From Thioalkalivibrio sulfidiphilus HL-EbGr7 (GTDB taxonomy: Bacteria; Pseudomonadota; Gammaproteobacteria; Ectothiorhodospirales; Ectothiorhodospiraceae): a DNA stretch of 64,000 bases. Shown piece by piece: positions 15,997-23,536 of this stretch; positions within the stretch are counted from its first letter, which is position 1; each line of letters begins with the position of its first letter. The notes beneath the pieces were generated by a model that was given only the letters and a program-made list of their open reading frames with translations, did not search any database and was not told where the DNA came from. Where the stretch lies: the NCBI RefSeq assembly GCF_000021985.1, contig NC_011901.1:2294001-2358000 (forward strand). The letters run 5' to 3'. The position numbers and the translations under genes were made by a program.

Positions 15997-16775
15997 CAGG
16001 AAATCTCCAGTCGCTTGGCCACATCGTCCCAGAAGCGGATGCGCGCCTCGATGGCCGCGCAGGCCGCCTGCTCCGCCTCGCGCCGCTTCTGCGCGTCACC
16101 GGCGCAGAGCATGTCCAGCATGCGCAGGGACAGGGGGCCGTGGAAGTCCTCATCCAGGTGGATGTGGCGTTTCAGGTAGAAGTGAAACATGGGGGCATCC
16201 TGCTCGGTGATGCCCATGCGGGCCAACAGGCTGCGGAACATGCCGGGGATCACGTGTTCGCGTCCCAGGGCCAGGGCCGCCGCGACCACATGGGGCTGGC
16301 CGCCGCTGATGAAGCCGAAGGTGCTCTCCATGAAGCGGCGTGACGGCTCGGGGGCGATGCCCGCGGCCAGCGCCGCGTCGATGCCCTCACGGGCGGCCAG
16401 GGCCACGAAGGCCTGGGGGCCGGAGGGATCCGCGCCCAGTTCACGCATGGCGCCGCAGTAGAGCTCGAAATGGCTCAGGCATATCTCCTCGCCGTCGGGC
16501 CCGGGGATCTTGTCGGACTCCTCTTCCAGCACCAGCTCGTTGATGAAGCGGCACACCGCCGCATCCGGACCCGGCGCCCAGGGATAGCGGGCCGGCGCGA
16601 TGTGGTGCTGGAGAAACTTGATCAGGGACATGAAATCCCACACCGAGTAGATGTGGCATTCCATGAAGCGACGCAGGTCGTCGAGGTCCCGCAGGCCGTA
16701 GACGGGATGCTGGTCGAGGCGCTCGCGCAGGGGCGCGATGATGCGGGGATCGAATGCGGGGGGCGGGTTGGACAT
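15996..16775 (-). CDS. DUF3050 family protein (haem-oxygenase-like fold)
   Basis: 259 aa from the ATG at 16773-16775. DUF3050 hallmarks are present: LDQHPVYGLRDLDDLRRFMECHIYSVWDFMSLIK near the N terminus, NELVLEEESDK, LSHFELYCGAM, and FYLKRHIHLDEDFHGP late in the sequence. The conserved His/Glu residues (HIYSVWDF, EEESD, HLDEDFH) suggest a diiron or haem-oxygenase-like helical bundle. The biochemical role of the family is not established. It is translationally coupled to the following 212-aa gene. Upstream lie two GC-rich hairpins (16818-16889). Confidence 0.8.
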   Translation of the reverse strand: MSNPPPAFDPRIIAPLRERLDQHPVYGLRDLDDLRRFMECHIYSVWDFMSLIKFLQHHIAPARYPWAPGPDAAVCRFINELVLEEESDKIPGPDGEEICLSHFELYCGAMRELGADPSGPQAFVALAAREGIDAALAAGIAPEPSRRFMESTFGFISGGQPHVVAAALALGREHVIPGMFRSLLARMGITEQDAPMFHFYLKRHIHLDEDFHGPLSLRMLDMLCAGDAQKRREAEQAACAAIEARIRFWDDVAKRLEIS

Positions 16776-16817
16776 GGATGATGTCTCTGGCTTGGGAACA
16801 CCCGGCATCATACAGAA

Positions 16818-16889
16818 CCGCGCCCATGCCCGGCAGTGCGGGCATGGGCGCGAGATCGGTCAGGCAGCGGAGACCCGGCGGGTCTCCCC
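16818..16889. terminator. Two tandem GC-rich hairpins
   Basis: cgcgcccatgccc/gggcatgggcgcg (about 16818-16853) and ggagaccc/gggtctcc (about 16870-16888) lie between the 67-aa gene and the DUF3050 gene. Neither has a long T-run, so they are more likely attenuators or RNA-stability elements than strong terminators. Confidence 0.5.
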
Positions 16890-16894
16890 CATCA

Positions 16895-17098
16895 TCAACG
16901 ATGGGAGCCCTTTTCCGCGTGGGCGATGTCCACCAGCTGCATGGCGATATCGCGGTACTTCTGGCGGTACTGATGCAGGGGATGGCCCTCGGGGGCCAGG
17001 TAGTACTCCTCGGGGGAGACGCCGTTGGCATGTTCATATTCCATGAACATCTTCTGCATCTCGAGCATTTCCTTGATCAGTTCCTGCTTGTTGCTCAT
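16895..17098 (-). CDS. Small hypothetical protein, 67 aa
   Basis: The ATG at 17096-17098 has a canonical GGAGG site about 10 nt upstream; the longer open frame would run into palindromic element B and is rejected. The product starts MSNKQELIKEMLEMQKMFMEY, an amphipathic helix rich in Met and Glu, followed by SPEEYYLAPEGHPLHQYRQKY. It is acidic and soluble. No family recognised. It lies just downstream of palindromic element B on the same strand as the RspA-Cas6-TauD cassette. Confidence 0.75.
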   Translation of the reverse strand: MSNKQELIKEMLEMQKMFMEYEHANGVSPEEYYLAPEGHPLHQYRQKYRDIAMQLVDIAHAEKGSHR

Positions 17099-17142
17099 TG
17101 CTTTCTGACCTCCGATGGATCGCTGTGGCGGGCCGCCTGATT

Positions 17143-17411
17143 CTAGTGTCCTGTCTGACAAATATCTTGCCATTCAGCGTGGCTGTGTGGGCGTGTGGCT
17201 AGGCACGCTTGCGCAGGAATGGCCACCCCCATTTCAAGCAAGCGTAACAACGCCACATGCCCACACAGCCGCGCCCGCAGGGAGCCTCGCAAAAGCGCCA
17301 ATGCGGCGTTGCGCACCTTGCCAAGGGCTTGCCATTGGCTGCGCTGCGCGCCTTGCCTTGGCGCTTTTGCGAGGCTCTGAATGACAAGATATTTGTCAGA
17401 CAGGACACTAG
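17143..17411. repeat. Palindromic element B (about 269 bp, cruciform type)
   Basis: Outer arms 17143-17177 and 17377-17411 begin ctagtgtcctg and are reverse complements with one mismatch in 35. Read on the minus strand it aligns with element A: both have the tagtgtcctg terminus, a first hairpin enclosing caaggcaaggcgcg and ggcaagcccttggcaagg, ctccctgcgggcg, and a second hairpin. The paired arms differ in sequence from A (ctcgcaaaagcgcc rather than ccgcacaagaccc; ggctgtgtgggc rather than ggcctgtacggg) but remain complementary. Confidence 0.85.
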
Positions 17412-17474
17412 GGACTCCCGGGACTATAGCACCGGCCATCCGGGCCCCTTAACCCCCCTTAGGGGATAGAAAGG

Positions 17475-17563
17475 CAGTGGCTAGTGGCAAGTCTCAAGTG
17501 GCAAGGAAAATCAGAAAAGCAGCCGTTTTCCTTGCCACTAACCACTAGCCACTTGCCACTGCC
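17475..17563. repeat. Inverted repeat (ggcagtggctagtggcaag family)
   Basis: Arms ggcagtggctagtggcaag... (about 17475) and the complement ending at 17563, with an inner agtggcaaggaaaa / ttttccttgccact stem. It lies immediately 3' of the RspA-like gene, and the TAA stop of that gene is at its edge. Confidence 0.75.
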
Positions 17564-17905
17564 TTAATAGCCGCCCTTGCGGCGGCTCTCCGGCAGGCCG
17601 GAGACGCGGCCGCCCTGCTTGCTGGGGTCCAGGGGGAACAGGTCGTAGAGGGTCTTGGCATCCACGCTCTTGTCGTCCCACTTGGCCGACATCGCCTTGA
17701 CGATGGTCCGGGTGTTGGGCTGATTCTCGTTGTTGTTGATGTATTCGTCACGCAGGTAGTTGATCAGGTCCCAGTGCCGATCGGTCAGCTCGATGCCTTC
17801 CTTCGCGGCAATGGCCTTGGCCACGTTCTCGCTCCAGTCGGATATGTTTTCCAGGTAGCCGTTGGCATTGGTTGCAATGGTGACGCCATCCACTTCCAGA
17901 CTCAT
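17564..17905 (-). CDS. rspA: DsrC/TusE-family protein lacking both C-terminal cysteines (RspA-like)
   Basis: 113 aa from the ATG at 17903-17905 with a GGAGG site. It aligns along its length with DsrC (compare 23901-24233): MSLEVDG..., ANGYLENISDWSENVAKAIAA, LTDRHWDLINYLRDEY, TLYDLFPLDPSKQGG. The two redox cysteines of DsrC's C-terminal arm are absent: the tail reads KQGGRVSGLPESRRKGGY. Members without these cysteines cannot carry a trisulfide and have been proposed to be regulatory (RspA). It is the last gene of a four-gene cassette divergent from dsrA. It could compete with DsrC for partners, or bind DNA or RNA. Confidence 0.85.
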   Translation of the reverse strand: MSLEVDGVTIATNANGYLENISDWSENVAKAIAAKEGIELTDRHWDLINYLRDEYINNNENQPNTRTIVKAMSAKWDDKSVDAKTLYDLFPLDPSKQGGRVSGLPESRRKGGY

Positions 17906-17949
17906 TGAGCCATCCTCCGTCTCGTTGCTGTTGATGATGTGGTGATGTT

Positions 17950-18639
17950 TCAACTCTCGCCCGGTACGCGTTGTACCGGCGCGACGTCCTTGTGACCGAT
18001 GAACAGGCCGCAGCCCATCAGCCGCATCGGTCCGAGACCCTGACGCTGCAGCTCCACCGAGCCGTGGGGATCCAGGTCCGCCACCATCAGGCTTCGGGTA
18101 TGCACCTCGCCATCGGGGGTGCGCAGCACGTGTTCACGGCCGCACAGGAGCTTGGTGACCGGCACACCCAGTTCCCGCAGTGCCCCGGCCGCCCGGGCCA
18201 GGAAATCCGCCTCCGCCTCGTCGGGGGTGGAGACCACATAGCGCGCCATGAGCGCCGGCAAGGGCTGCAGGGGCAGGACACCGGCCTCGCCGATGAGCAG
18301 TTCATGGCCCTCCAGTCGCAGGGCCTGACCCACCAGGGCCCGGGCGTCCTCCAGCCGGGTGCGGGGCACGCGCAGGCGGAAGCGGGCACGCCGGGACAGG
18401 TGCAGCAGGTCGTGCTCCGGGTCCTGGGGCCGGTACCAGCCGTTGCCGGATTCCGCCCCGTGGATCAGGTGCACGCCGGCGGCGGGTTCCTCGCTCATCC
18501 ACGGCAGGGCCGCAAGCACTGCGCTGGACAGGGCGTGGGCGTGGTCCAGGGGCAGGCAGCGACAGTCGATGCGGTAGGACACATCGATGATGTCATCGGG
18601 CAGATGGGGGTCGATCTCGGTGTCGTCGTCCCAGAACAT
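17950..18639 (-). CDS. Cas6/Cmx6-like RAMP-fold protein (no CRISPR array nearby)
   Basis: 229 aa from the ATG at 18637-18639 with a GAGGA site. The sequence follows the Cas6/Cmx6 (I-MYXAN) pattern: VSYRIDCRCLPLDHAHALSSAV, LPWMSEEP, GVHLIHGAESGNGWYRP, LHLSRRARFRLRVP, LEGHELLIGE, CGREHVL, and the glycine-rich end GLGPMRLMGCGLFIGHK, which is the RAMP G-loop. Cas6 proteins cut repeat RNA. No CRISPR repeat, spacer array or other cas gene is in the window. It is packed between the RspA-like gene (44 nt) and a 63-aa gene (13 nt), which argues for a sulfur-linked RNA-processing or RNA-binding role. His residues in DHAHAL might be catalytic; this is untested. Confidence 0.75.
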   Translation of the reverse strand: MFWDDDTEIDPHLPDDIIDVSYRIDCRCLPLDHAHALSSAVLAALPWMSEEPAAGVHLIHGAESGNGWYRPQDPEHDLLHLSRRARFRLRVPRTRLEDARALVGQALRLEGHELLIGEAGVLPLQPLPALMARYVVSTPDEAEADFLARAAGALRELGVPVTKLLCGREHVLRTPDGEVHTRSLMVADLDPHGSVELQRQGLGPMRLMGCGLFIGHKDVAPVQRVPGES

Positions 18640-18652
18640 GGCCTGGCGATCC

Positions 18653-18844
18653 TCAGGACATGGGCGAGGTGAAGGTGGCCTCGACCCGCTCCTCCCAGTC
18701 CGGCGGGGTATCCGGGAACGGGGGCTTGACGTCGGAGCTGAGGAACCGCTCCCCTGCCCTTGCGCGCTCGCGCACCAGTTCCAGCATCTCCTCGAAGGAC
18801 TGCAGGTCCTGGTTCTGCATCAGCAGCTCACTCAACCACAGCAT
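18653..18844 (-). CDS. Small hypothetical protein, 63 aa, in the RspA-Cas6-TauD cassette
   Basis: The ATG at 18842-18844 follows GAGGAG at 7 nt; the longer frame upstream overlaps the TauD gene and is rejected. The product starts MLWLSELLMQNQDLQSFEEM and ends in a proline-rich acidic tail (PPFPDTPPDWEERVEATF). It is likely an amphipathic helix plus an extended tail, an adapter-like layout. The gaps to its neighbours are 13 and 17 nt, so it belongs to the same operon. No family recognised. Confidence 0.75.
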   Translation of the reverse strand: MLWLSELLMQNQDLQSFEEMLELVRERARAGERFLSSDVKPPFPDTPPDWEERVEATFTSPMS

Positions 18845-18861
18845 GGGGACTCCTCGGGGTT

Positions 18862-19863
18862 TCAGGTCCCGGCCACCCGGTCCAGGTAGCGGGCACGGTA
18901 GATCAGTCTTGTCTGGCCGGCCTGCGGGTCGTCGCGAAAGCCGGTGCGGTTGTGCAACACGTTGTTGCACAGGATGCCCTCCCCGGGGGAGAGACGGTGG
19001 CGGATGATGCCCGGCATGTCGGAGGCGAGCAATTCCCGGATGCGGGCTGCCGCCTCGCGGGTCAGGGGGTCATCACGCCAGTGCACGTTGCGTTCCCGGG
19101 CGGTGTAGCGCAGGTGCAGCCGGCCGGTCTCCGGGTCCACACTGAACACCGGGCCGGACTGGGCCTCCCGCAGCACCACGCCGTTCTCCACGTTCTCCGG
19201 GATGGTCATGGCCTGCGGGTGCATCAGGGCCTCGATCCAGCCGGGATTCTCGTCGCGCAGGCGGATGTACAGCAGCTCATGATCCAGCAGGGCGTTCTCG
19301 CCACCCTCGGCCGCGTCCGTGACGCAGTGCAGCAACATGGCCCGGATGCGCCGCTCGGGGGGGTTGTAGTAGCCGTCGCAATGCCAGCTGAGCGGCCGGT
19401 TGGTGTAGGGGATGTAGTCTGCCTGGCGCCCGCCGGCGCTCACCTGCAGCTCGCTGACCCCGTCCTCCTCGCTGCACAGGTTGCTGTCCAGGCGCGACAG
19501 GCCCAGGGCCAGGCCGAAGGTCCGCACCGTGGCCCGGTCCACGCCGCCTGCTGCACTGCGGTAGAGGACCAGGTTGTGCTGCCGGAGATGGGCGGTCAGG
19601 GCCGCGCATTCCTCGGCGCTGGGCCGCGCCAGATCACCCACTTCCACGCGCAAGGCCTCGATGGATTCGGGCTGGCGGGCGAGTTTGCCCTCGCGCCAGG
19701 CCCGGTAGGCCGGCACAGCGCCCAGATCGAAGGCGCGGGCATCCCGGTGCCCGTGCGTCGCGGGACCGGAGTGGTCAATCACGCTGGATGACTGTCGTGC
19801 TGTCATGACTGGTGTTTTCAACGCCTGGCGAAGAATTGATGAAGCAGTGTAATGGTGCGACAC
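18862..19863 (-). CDS. TauD/TfdA-type Fe(II)/2-oxoglutarate dioxygenase
   Basis: 333 aa if started at the GTG 19861-19863 (GGAAGG site upstream); an ATG at 19804-19806 would give 314 aa. The catalytic facial triad is visible: HxD in SWHCDGYYNP, distal His in CNNVLHNRTGF, and the 2-oxoglutarate-binding Arg in RLIYRARYL. N-terminal substrate-side motifs such as LGLSRLDSNLCSE resemble the TauD/gamma-butyrobetaine hydroxylase group. Such enzymes hydroxylate or desulfonate small molecules or modify side chains. It heads the cassette that also encodes the Cas6-like and RspA-like proteins and shares a divergent promoter region with dsrA. Substrate unknown. Confidence 0.85.
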   Translation of the reverse strand: MSHHYTASSILRQALKTPVMTARQSSSVIDHSGPATHGHRDARAFDLGAVPAYRAWREGKLARQPESIEALRVEVGDLARPSAEECAALTAHLRQHNLVLYRSAAGGVDRATVRTFGLALGLSRLDSNLCSEEDGVSELQVSAGGRQADYIPYTNRPLSWHCDGYYNPPERRIRAMLLHCVTDAAEGGENALLDHELLYIRLRDENPGWIEALMHPQAMTIPENVENGVVLREAQSGPVFSVDPETGRLHLRYTARERNVHWRDDPLTREAAARIRELLASDMPGIIRHRLSPGEGILCNNVLHNRTGFRDDPQAGQTRLIYRARYLDRVAGT

Positions 19864-20165
19864 GGCAGCACAACCTTCCTTCCGGGATAGGCCGGGACAG
19901 GGGCCGCCGGGGCGCTGTTCGCGGCCCCGTTCCTGTCTCTATCCCCAGTGGGATATGCCCGGGTAGGGATCCCCCCCCATGAGTAGGGTGTTCTCCCCGG
20001 GCGGCCGGTCCTAGAGTCTACCGCAGCAAAAAGAACCATCTGGGTCCCGGCTTGCCGTCAGACCCCGACCAAAACCAGGACCGGGACGTAGCCGCGGCGC
20101 AGTTCCCAGGCACCCAAGGCAGACGCACACGGTCCCACGTCCCCAGACCCGAGAAGGAGACTGTC
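19864..20165 (+). promoter_or_regulatory. Divergent TauD-dsrA promoter region with candidate NarL-like motifs
   Basis: This 302-bp gap between divergent operons must contain the main dsr promoter. It holds the small palindrome tatccccagtgggata (19939-19954), direct repeats gggtaggg (19961-19968) and gagtaggg (19981-19988) spaced by about two helical turns, and atgagta (19979-19985), whose complement tactcat fits the NarL heptamer TACYYMT. The dsrA ribosome-binding site gaaggaga is at 20152-20160. The operator assignment is inference. Confidence 0.45.
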
Positions 20166-21431
20166 ATGGCGAACAATCAGCACCAGACCCCGATGCTCGA
20201 CGAGCTGGAAAACGGCCCCTGGCCGAGTTTCATCTCCGGGATCAAGCGTCTTCGTGACGAGCACCCCGATGCGCGCATCCGCGGCATGACCAACGACCTG
20301 CTCGGTCAGCTGGAGCACTCCTACGAGACCCGCAAGGGATACTGGAAGGGCGGCACCGTGTCCGTGTTCGGATACGGCTCCGGCATCATTCCGCGCTTCT
20401 CCGAAGTGGCCAAGGCCTTCCCGGAGTCCCGCGAGTTCCACACCGTGCGTGTGCAGCCCCCCGCCGGCAACTTCTACTCCACCGACATCCTGCGCCAGCT
20501 GGCCGATTCCTGGGAGAAGTACGGTTCCGGCCTGATCACCTTCCACGGCCAGACCGGTAACGCCATGTTCATCGGCGTGAGCACCGAGAACACCCAGGCC
20601 TTCTTCGACGAGATCAACGAGTACGGCTTCGACCTCGGCGGCGCCGGCCCCTGCGTGCGCACCGGCATGTCCTGCGTGGGCGCTGCCCGCTGCGAACAGT
20701 CCTGCGCCAACGAGCAGCGCATCCACCGCACCCTGCTCAACCGCTTCACCGACGACGTGCATCGTCCGTCCCTGCCCTACAAGTTCAAGTTCAAGGTCTC
20801 CGGCTGCCCCAACGACTGCGTGAACTCCATCGAGCGTTCCGACTTCGCGGTGATCGGCACCTGGCGCGACGACATGAAGGTGGACCAGGCCGAGGTGAAG
20901 GCCTTCATCGAGAAGAAGGGCCGTGACTACGTCATCGACAACGTCACCACCCGCTGCCCGACCCAGGCCATGACCCTGAACGCCGACGACACCCTGACCA
21001 TCGACAACAAGGGCTGCGTGCGCTGCATGCACTGCCTGAACGTCATGCCCAAGGCCCTGTCCCCCGGCGACGACAAGGGTGTCTCCATCCTGGTGGGCGG
21101 CAAGCGCACCCTGAAGATCGGCGACCTGATGGGCACCGTGATCATCCCGTTCATGAAGCTCGAGACCGAGGAAGACTACGAGAAGCTCACCGAGCTGGCC
21201 GAAAACATCATCGAGTTCTGGGCCGAGAACGGTCTGGAGCACGAGCGTTGCGGCGAGATGATCGAGCGTATCGGCCTGGTGAACTTCCTCAAGGGCATGG
21301 GCCTCGACGCCGATCCCAACATGGTCAACCACCCCCGTCAGAGCTCCTACATCCGTATGGACGAGTTCGACGAAGCGGCCGAGCAGTACCTGCGCCGCAA
21401 GATGGAACAGAAGCGGTCGGCGGCCAACTAA
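20166..21431 (+). CDS. dsrA: Reverse dissimilatory sulfite reductase, alpha subunit
   Basis: 421 aa from the ATG at 20166, after gaaggaga. Siroheme-[4Fe-4S] ligands are C170-x5-C176 and C214-x3-C218 (CVGAARC and CPNDC). An inserted ferredoxin domain (about 265-310) has CPTQ and CVRCMHCLNVMP. DsrA forms an alpha2beta2 cytosolic enzyme with DsrB; in sulfur oxidizers it runs in the oxidative direction, making sulfite from DsrC-bound sulfane sulfur. The length and the dsrEFH genes downstream mark it as the oxidative type. It is the first gene of the dsr operon, 69 bp from dsrB. Confidence 0.97.
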   Translation: MANNQHQTPMLDELENGPWPSFISGIKRLRDEHPDARIRGMTNDLLGQLEHSYETRKGYWKGGTVSVFGYGSGIIPRFSEVAKAFPESREFHTVRVQPPAGNFYSTDILRQLADSWEKYGSGLITFHGQTGNAMFIGVSTENTQAFFDEINEYGFDLGGAGPCVRTGMSCVGAARCEQSCANEQRIHRTLLNRFTDDVHRPSLPYKFKFKVSGCPNDCVNSIERSDFAVIGTWRDDMKVDQAEVKAFIEKKGRDYVIDNVTTRCPTQAMTLNADDTLTIDNKGCVRCMHCLNVMPKALSPGDDKGVSILVGGKRTLKIGDLMGTVIIPFMKLETEEDYEKLTELAENIIEFWAENGLEHERCGEMIERIGLVNFLKGMGLDADPNMVNHPRQSSYIRMDEFDEAAEQYLRRKMEQKRSAAN

Positions 21432-21500
21432 GGCCGCCCCAACCCAACAACCATCCGATTCCACCACGGTAGTGGATCTATAAAAGGCAGGAGTTGAGCA

Positions 21501-22580
21501 ATGTCACAGGCACAGGCCATGCGTCCTCCCATTGAATCCGGTTGCCCGGACGGCTTCCAGTACATGCACCCGGTGATGCGCCGGAACTTCGGCATGTGGA
21601 AGTACCACGAGCATCCCCGTCCCGGCGTGCTGCGTCACGTCGCCGAGTCCGGCGAAGACATCTGGACCGTCAAGGCGGGCACCCAGCGTATCCTCGACGT
21701 GTTCACCCTTCGCAAGCTGTGCGATATCGGTGACCAGTTCGCCGACGGCTACGTGCGTTTCACCATCCGTTCCAACATCGAGTACATGGTCGACAGCGAG
21801 GCCAAGGTCGAGCCCCTGATCAAGGCCCTGGAAGATGCCGGCTTCATCGTCGGCGGCACCGCCAACTCGGTGTCCATGATCTCCCACACCCAGGGCTGGC
21901 TGCACTGCGACATCCCCGGCACCGACGCCTCCGGCGTGGTGAAGGCGATGATGGACGAGCTCATCGACGAGTTCCGCAACTGCCGCATGCCCAACCGCGT
22001 GCACATCACCACTTCCTGCTGCCAGATCAACTGCGGCGGCCAGGGTGACATCGCCATCAACGTGCAGCACACCAAGCCGCCGAAGATCAACCACGACCTG
22101 GTGGCCAACGTCTGCGAACGCCCCTCCGTGGTGGCCCGTTGCCCGGTGGCGGCCATCCGCCCCGCCCTGGTGAACGGCAAGCCCTCCCTGGAAGTGGACG
22201 AGAAGAAGTGCATCTGCTGCGGCGCCTGCTACCCCCCCTGCCCGCCCATGCAGATCAACGATGCCGAGCACACCAAGCTGGCCATCTGGGTGGGTGGTAA
22301 CCACTCCAATGCCCGCGGCAAGCCCACCTTCCAGAAGCTGGTGGCCTCCGGTATCCCCAACAACCCGCCGCGCTGGCCCGAGGCCACTGCCATCGTCAAG
22401 AACATCCTCCAGGCTTACAAAGAGGGTGCCAAGGACTGGGAGCGCATCAACGACTGGATCGAGCGTATCGGCTGGCCCGAGTTCTTCGAGAAGACCGGCC
22501 TGCCCTTCACCCGATTCCACGTGGAGAACTGGAGAGGGGCGCGCAACAGCCTGAACGCCTCGACCCACATTCGCTTCTGA
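21501..22580 (+). CDS. dsrB: Reverse dissimilatory sulfite reductase, beta subunit
   Basis: 359 aa, with an aggag-type site upstream. It carries the catalytic-siroheme ligands CCQINC (about 173-178) and C205/C214 in CERPSVVARC, and a ferredoxin-like [4Fe-4S] motif CICCGACYPPC (237-247) followed by CPPM. It pairs with DsrA to make the active site. The C terminus ends RNSLNASTHIRF. The gene is followed by a perfect 12-bp hairpin (22615-22641) before dsrE, a likely RNA-stability or attenuation point that could separate dsrAB from downstream expression. Confidence 0.97.
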   Translation: MSQAQAMRPPIESGCPDGFQYMHPVMRRNFGMWKYHEHPRPGVLRHVAESGEDIWTVKAGTQRILDVFTLRKLCDIGDQFADGYVRFTIRSNIEYMVDSEAKVEPLIKALEDAGFIVGGTANSVSMISHTQGWLHCDIPGTDASGVVKAMMDELIDEFRNCRMPNRVHITTSCCQINCGGQGDIAINVQHTKPPKINHDLVANVCERPSVVARCPVAAIRPALVNGKPSLEVDEKKCICCGACYPPCPPMQINDAEHTKLAIWVGGNHSNARGKPTFQKLVASGIPNNPPRWPEATAIVKNILQAYKEGAKDWERINDWIERIGWPEFFEKTGLPFTRFHVENWRGARNSLNASTHIRF

Positions 22581-22614
22581 TCGGGAAGCGAGCCTAACTC
22601 CATGTGACCTGCCC

Positions 22615-22641
22615 GTCCGGGCGGCCTGTGGCCGCCCGGAC
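22615..22641 (+). terminator. 12-bp hairpin between dsrB and dsrE (attenuator or stabiliser)
   Basis: gtccgggcggcc pairs perfectly with ggccgcccggac around a tgt loop. There is no T-run after it, so partial termination or 3' protection of the dsrAB message is more likely than full stop. Confidence 0.6.
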
Positions 22642-22666
22642 CCGAACACCACAGGACAGTCGAGAC

Positions 22667-23059
22667 ATGAAATACGGCATTCTGGTCAACGAAGGACCCT
22701 ATCAGCATCAGGCCGCTGATACGGCTTACCAGTTCTGCAAGGCGGCCATTGACCGTGGCCACGAGGTCTTCCGGGTCTTCTTCTATCACGACGGCGTGAA
22801 CAACGGCACACGCTTCGCCGTGCCGCCCCAGGACGACCGCAACATCACCGCGCGCTGGACCGAACTGGCCCAGGCCAACAACATCGACCTGGTGATCTGC
22901 ATCGCCGCCGCCCAGCGCCGCGGCATCCTGGACGAGGGCGAGGCCAAGCGTCAGGGCAAGGACGGCAACAACATCGCCCCGGGCTTCCGCATCTCCGGTC
23001 TCGGTCAGCTGATCGAAGCCGGCATCCAGTGCGACCGCCTGCTGGTGTTCGGCGACTGA
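22667..23059 (+). CDS. dsrE: Sulfurtransferase subunit DsrE
   Basis: 130 aa from the ATG at 22667 (MKYGILVNEG); upstream codons in the frame belong to the hairpin region. The active-site Cys78 lies in DLVICIAAAQRRGIL, the position that carries sulfane sulfur in DsrE. DsrE assembles with DsrF and DsrH into an alpha2beta2gamma2 hexamer that receives sulfur from TusA and hands it to DsrC. The presence of dsrEFH is diagnostic for the oxidative Dsr pathway. Confidence 0.96.
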   Translation: MKYGILVNEGPYQHQAADTAYQFCKAAIDRGHEVFRVFFYHDGVNNGTRFAVPPQDDRNITARWTELAQANNIDLVICIAAAQRRGILDEGEAKRQGKDGNNIAPGFRISGLGQLIEAGIQCDRLLVFGD

Positions 23060-23129
23060 CCCAGACGCGCAACAGGCCGGCATCCCCACGGATGCCCTCC
23101 TCCCACAAGACACATGAAGGTGAATGAAG

Positions 23130-23522
23130 ATGTCCGAACCTTGGGAAGATGAAGGTCCCGGTGAAGTCAAGAAGTTCATGTACGTCAACCGCAAGGCCCC
23201 TTACGGAACCATCTACGCGCTGGAATCCCTGGAAGTGGTGCTGATCGCGGCGGCGTTTGAACAGGATGTGAGCATGGTGTTCGTCGATGACGGCGTCTAC
23301 CAGCTCAAGAAGGGTCAGGATACCCAGCAGATCGGCATGAAGAACTTCTCGCCCACCTATCGTGCCCTGGAGGGCTACGACGTGGAAAAGCTCTACGTGG
23401 AGGCCGAATCCCTGGCCGAGCGCGGGCTCACAGAAGAAGACATGCTGGTGCCGGTGGAGGTGATGTCCCGTGACGACCTCGCCCGGCTCATGGACGAACA
23501 AGACGTCATCCTGAGCTTTTGA
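23130..23522 (+). CDS. dsrF: DsrE-family subunit DsrF
   Basis: 130 aa from the ATG at 23130 (MSEPWEDEG), chosen because the AAGG at 23117-23120 is well spaced for it; the ATG at 23124 is only 3 nt away. It has the DsrE/F fold (KFMYVNRKAPYGTIYALESLEVVLIAAAF, MVFVDDGVYQL) and lacks the active-site cysteine, as is usual for DsrF. It is the structural beta subunit of DsrEFH. Confidence 0.94.
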   Translation: MSEPWEDEGPGEVKKFMYVNRKAPYGTIYALESLEVVLIAAAFEQDVSMVFVDDGVYQLKKGQDTQQIGMKNFSPTYRALEGYDVEKLYVEAESLAERGLTEEDMLVPVEVMSRDDLARLMDEQDVILSF

Positions 23523-23536
23523 GGGGGAGTCAATCA

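Noticed and set aside
17564-17905. Calling the RspA-like gene a second dsrC or tusE
   Set aside because: Both C-terminal cysteines are absent, including the penultimate one kept in TusE, so it cannot carry sulfur the same way.
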